From contig NC_089978.1 of assembly GCF_036417845.1 (NCBI RefSeq), forward strand, positions 35,270,682-35,334,681: DNA of 64,000 nucleotides, read 5' to 3'. The translations under genes and the position numbers were made by a program. Numbering within the stretch: the stretch's first letter is position 1; every line of letters begins with the position of its first letter. Of this stretch, positions 63,733 to 64,000 are shown piece after piece. Source of the DNA: Apteryx mantelli. Lineage: Eukaryota; Chordata; Aves; Apterygiformes; Apterygidae. The notes under the pieces were generated by a model, which was not told the origin of the DNA, ran no database searches, and saw only the letters and a list, made by a program, of their open reading frames with translations.

Positions 63733-64000
63733 GCCCCTTCCCCCCCCCACCCGCGCCTGGCGCCGTCACACGCGCGGTTGGGTGGAAGCGGCCGGGGGGC
63801 GCGGCTTTACCACCGTGGAGCCTGCCCGCCCCTCCCCCCCCTCGGCGGCCTTTGGAAGGCCCCGCCCTTCCCCTCACACCTCCATGAGGAAGGGCGGGCG
63901 CTGGCTCGCGGCTCCTCGCGGTGGGGGTGGAGCCAGCTCCTGTAGGAGGTCCTCCTGGTCTTGCCATGTTCTGGCCTCCTGGCTGGTGTGAGGGGCTGGA

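Larger units (their letters stand above)
62550..63960. promoter_or_regulatory. CpG island covering the DNAJC15 promoter, exon 1 and start of intron 1
   Basis: GC content and CpG density jump sharply at about 62.55 kb and stay high almost to the window end, in contrast to the AT-rich remainder. The island covers exon 1, the minisatellite in intron 1 and about 500 bp upstream of the start codon. In mammals DNAJC15 is silenced by methylation of its promoter island, hence the name methylation-controlled J protein. An equivalent island here is therefore consistent with the gene assignment. Confidence 0.9.

Noticed and set aside
63536-63991. Long GC-rich ORFs on both strands at the right edge (69-143 codons)
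   Set aside because: Stop codons are rare in GC-rich promoter DNA. The peptides are P/G/R/A-rich without domain features.

Overview
The window looks like a piece of a bird genome, or at least a sauropsid one. Its recognisable interspersed repeats are mostly CR1-type LINE fragments, young and very old. There is no abundance of Alu- or L1-like repeats, and the only convincing gene has short introns with canonical GT-AG splice sites. The species cannot be named from the sequence.

The one gene I can fully support is DNAJC15 (MCJ, methylation-controlled J protein). It lies on the minus strand and occupies the right-hand 26 kb. Six coding exons were placed by eye: 63349-63450, 55248-55299, 53228-53301, 45657-45733, 40922-40992 and 37699-37769. 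They join in frame into a 148-residue protein (the human protein has about 150). It has a short N-terminal region, one membrane segment and a compact C-terminal J domain with the HPD motif at residues 122-124. The start codon sits in a strong CpG island (about 62.55-63.96 kb) with a CCAAT box and several GC boxes. Intron 1 carries a G-rich minisatellite of six copies (period 56-63 bp) starting about 160 bp inside the exon 1 splice donor.

The left 37 kb, downstream of DNAJC15, holds no coding exon I could recognise. In other amniotes the neighbour on this side is ENOX1, in convergent orientation. I looked for its C-terminal exons and did not find them, so this block is probably intergenic. It contains ancient CR1 debris, a probable MITE, SINE-like scraps, simple repeats and one decayed coding-like stretch (12.2-13.4 kb) that I could not identify.

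The most unusual structure is a pair of inverted CR1 copies at 31427-32176 (minus) and 42451-43200 (plus). By direct reading they are collinear over exactly 750 bp with four mismatches, yet diverge abruptly outside that tract. The pair brackets the last two exons of DNAJC15, which encode most of the J domain including HPD. The pattern suggests gene conversion, a recent inverted duplication or an assembly artefact. I found no evidence of a wholly new multi-gene system.
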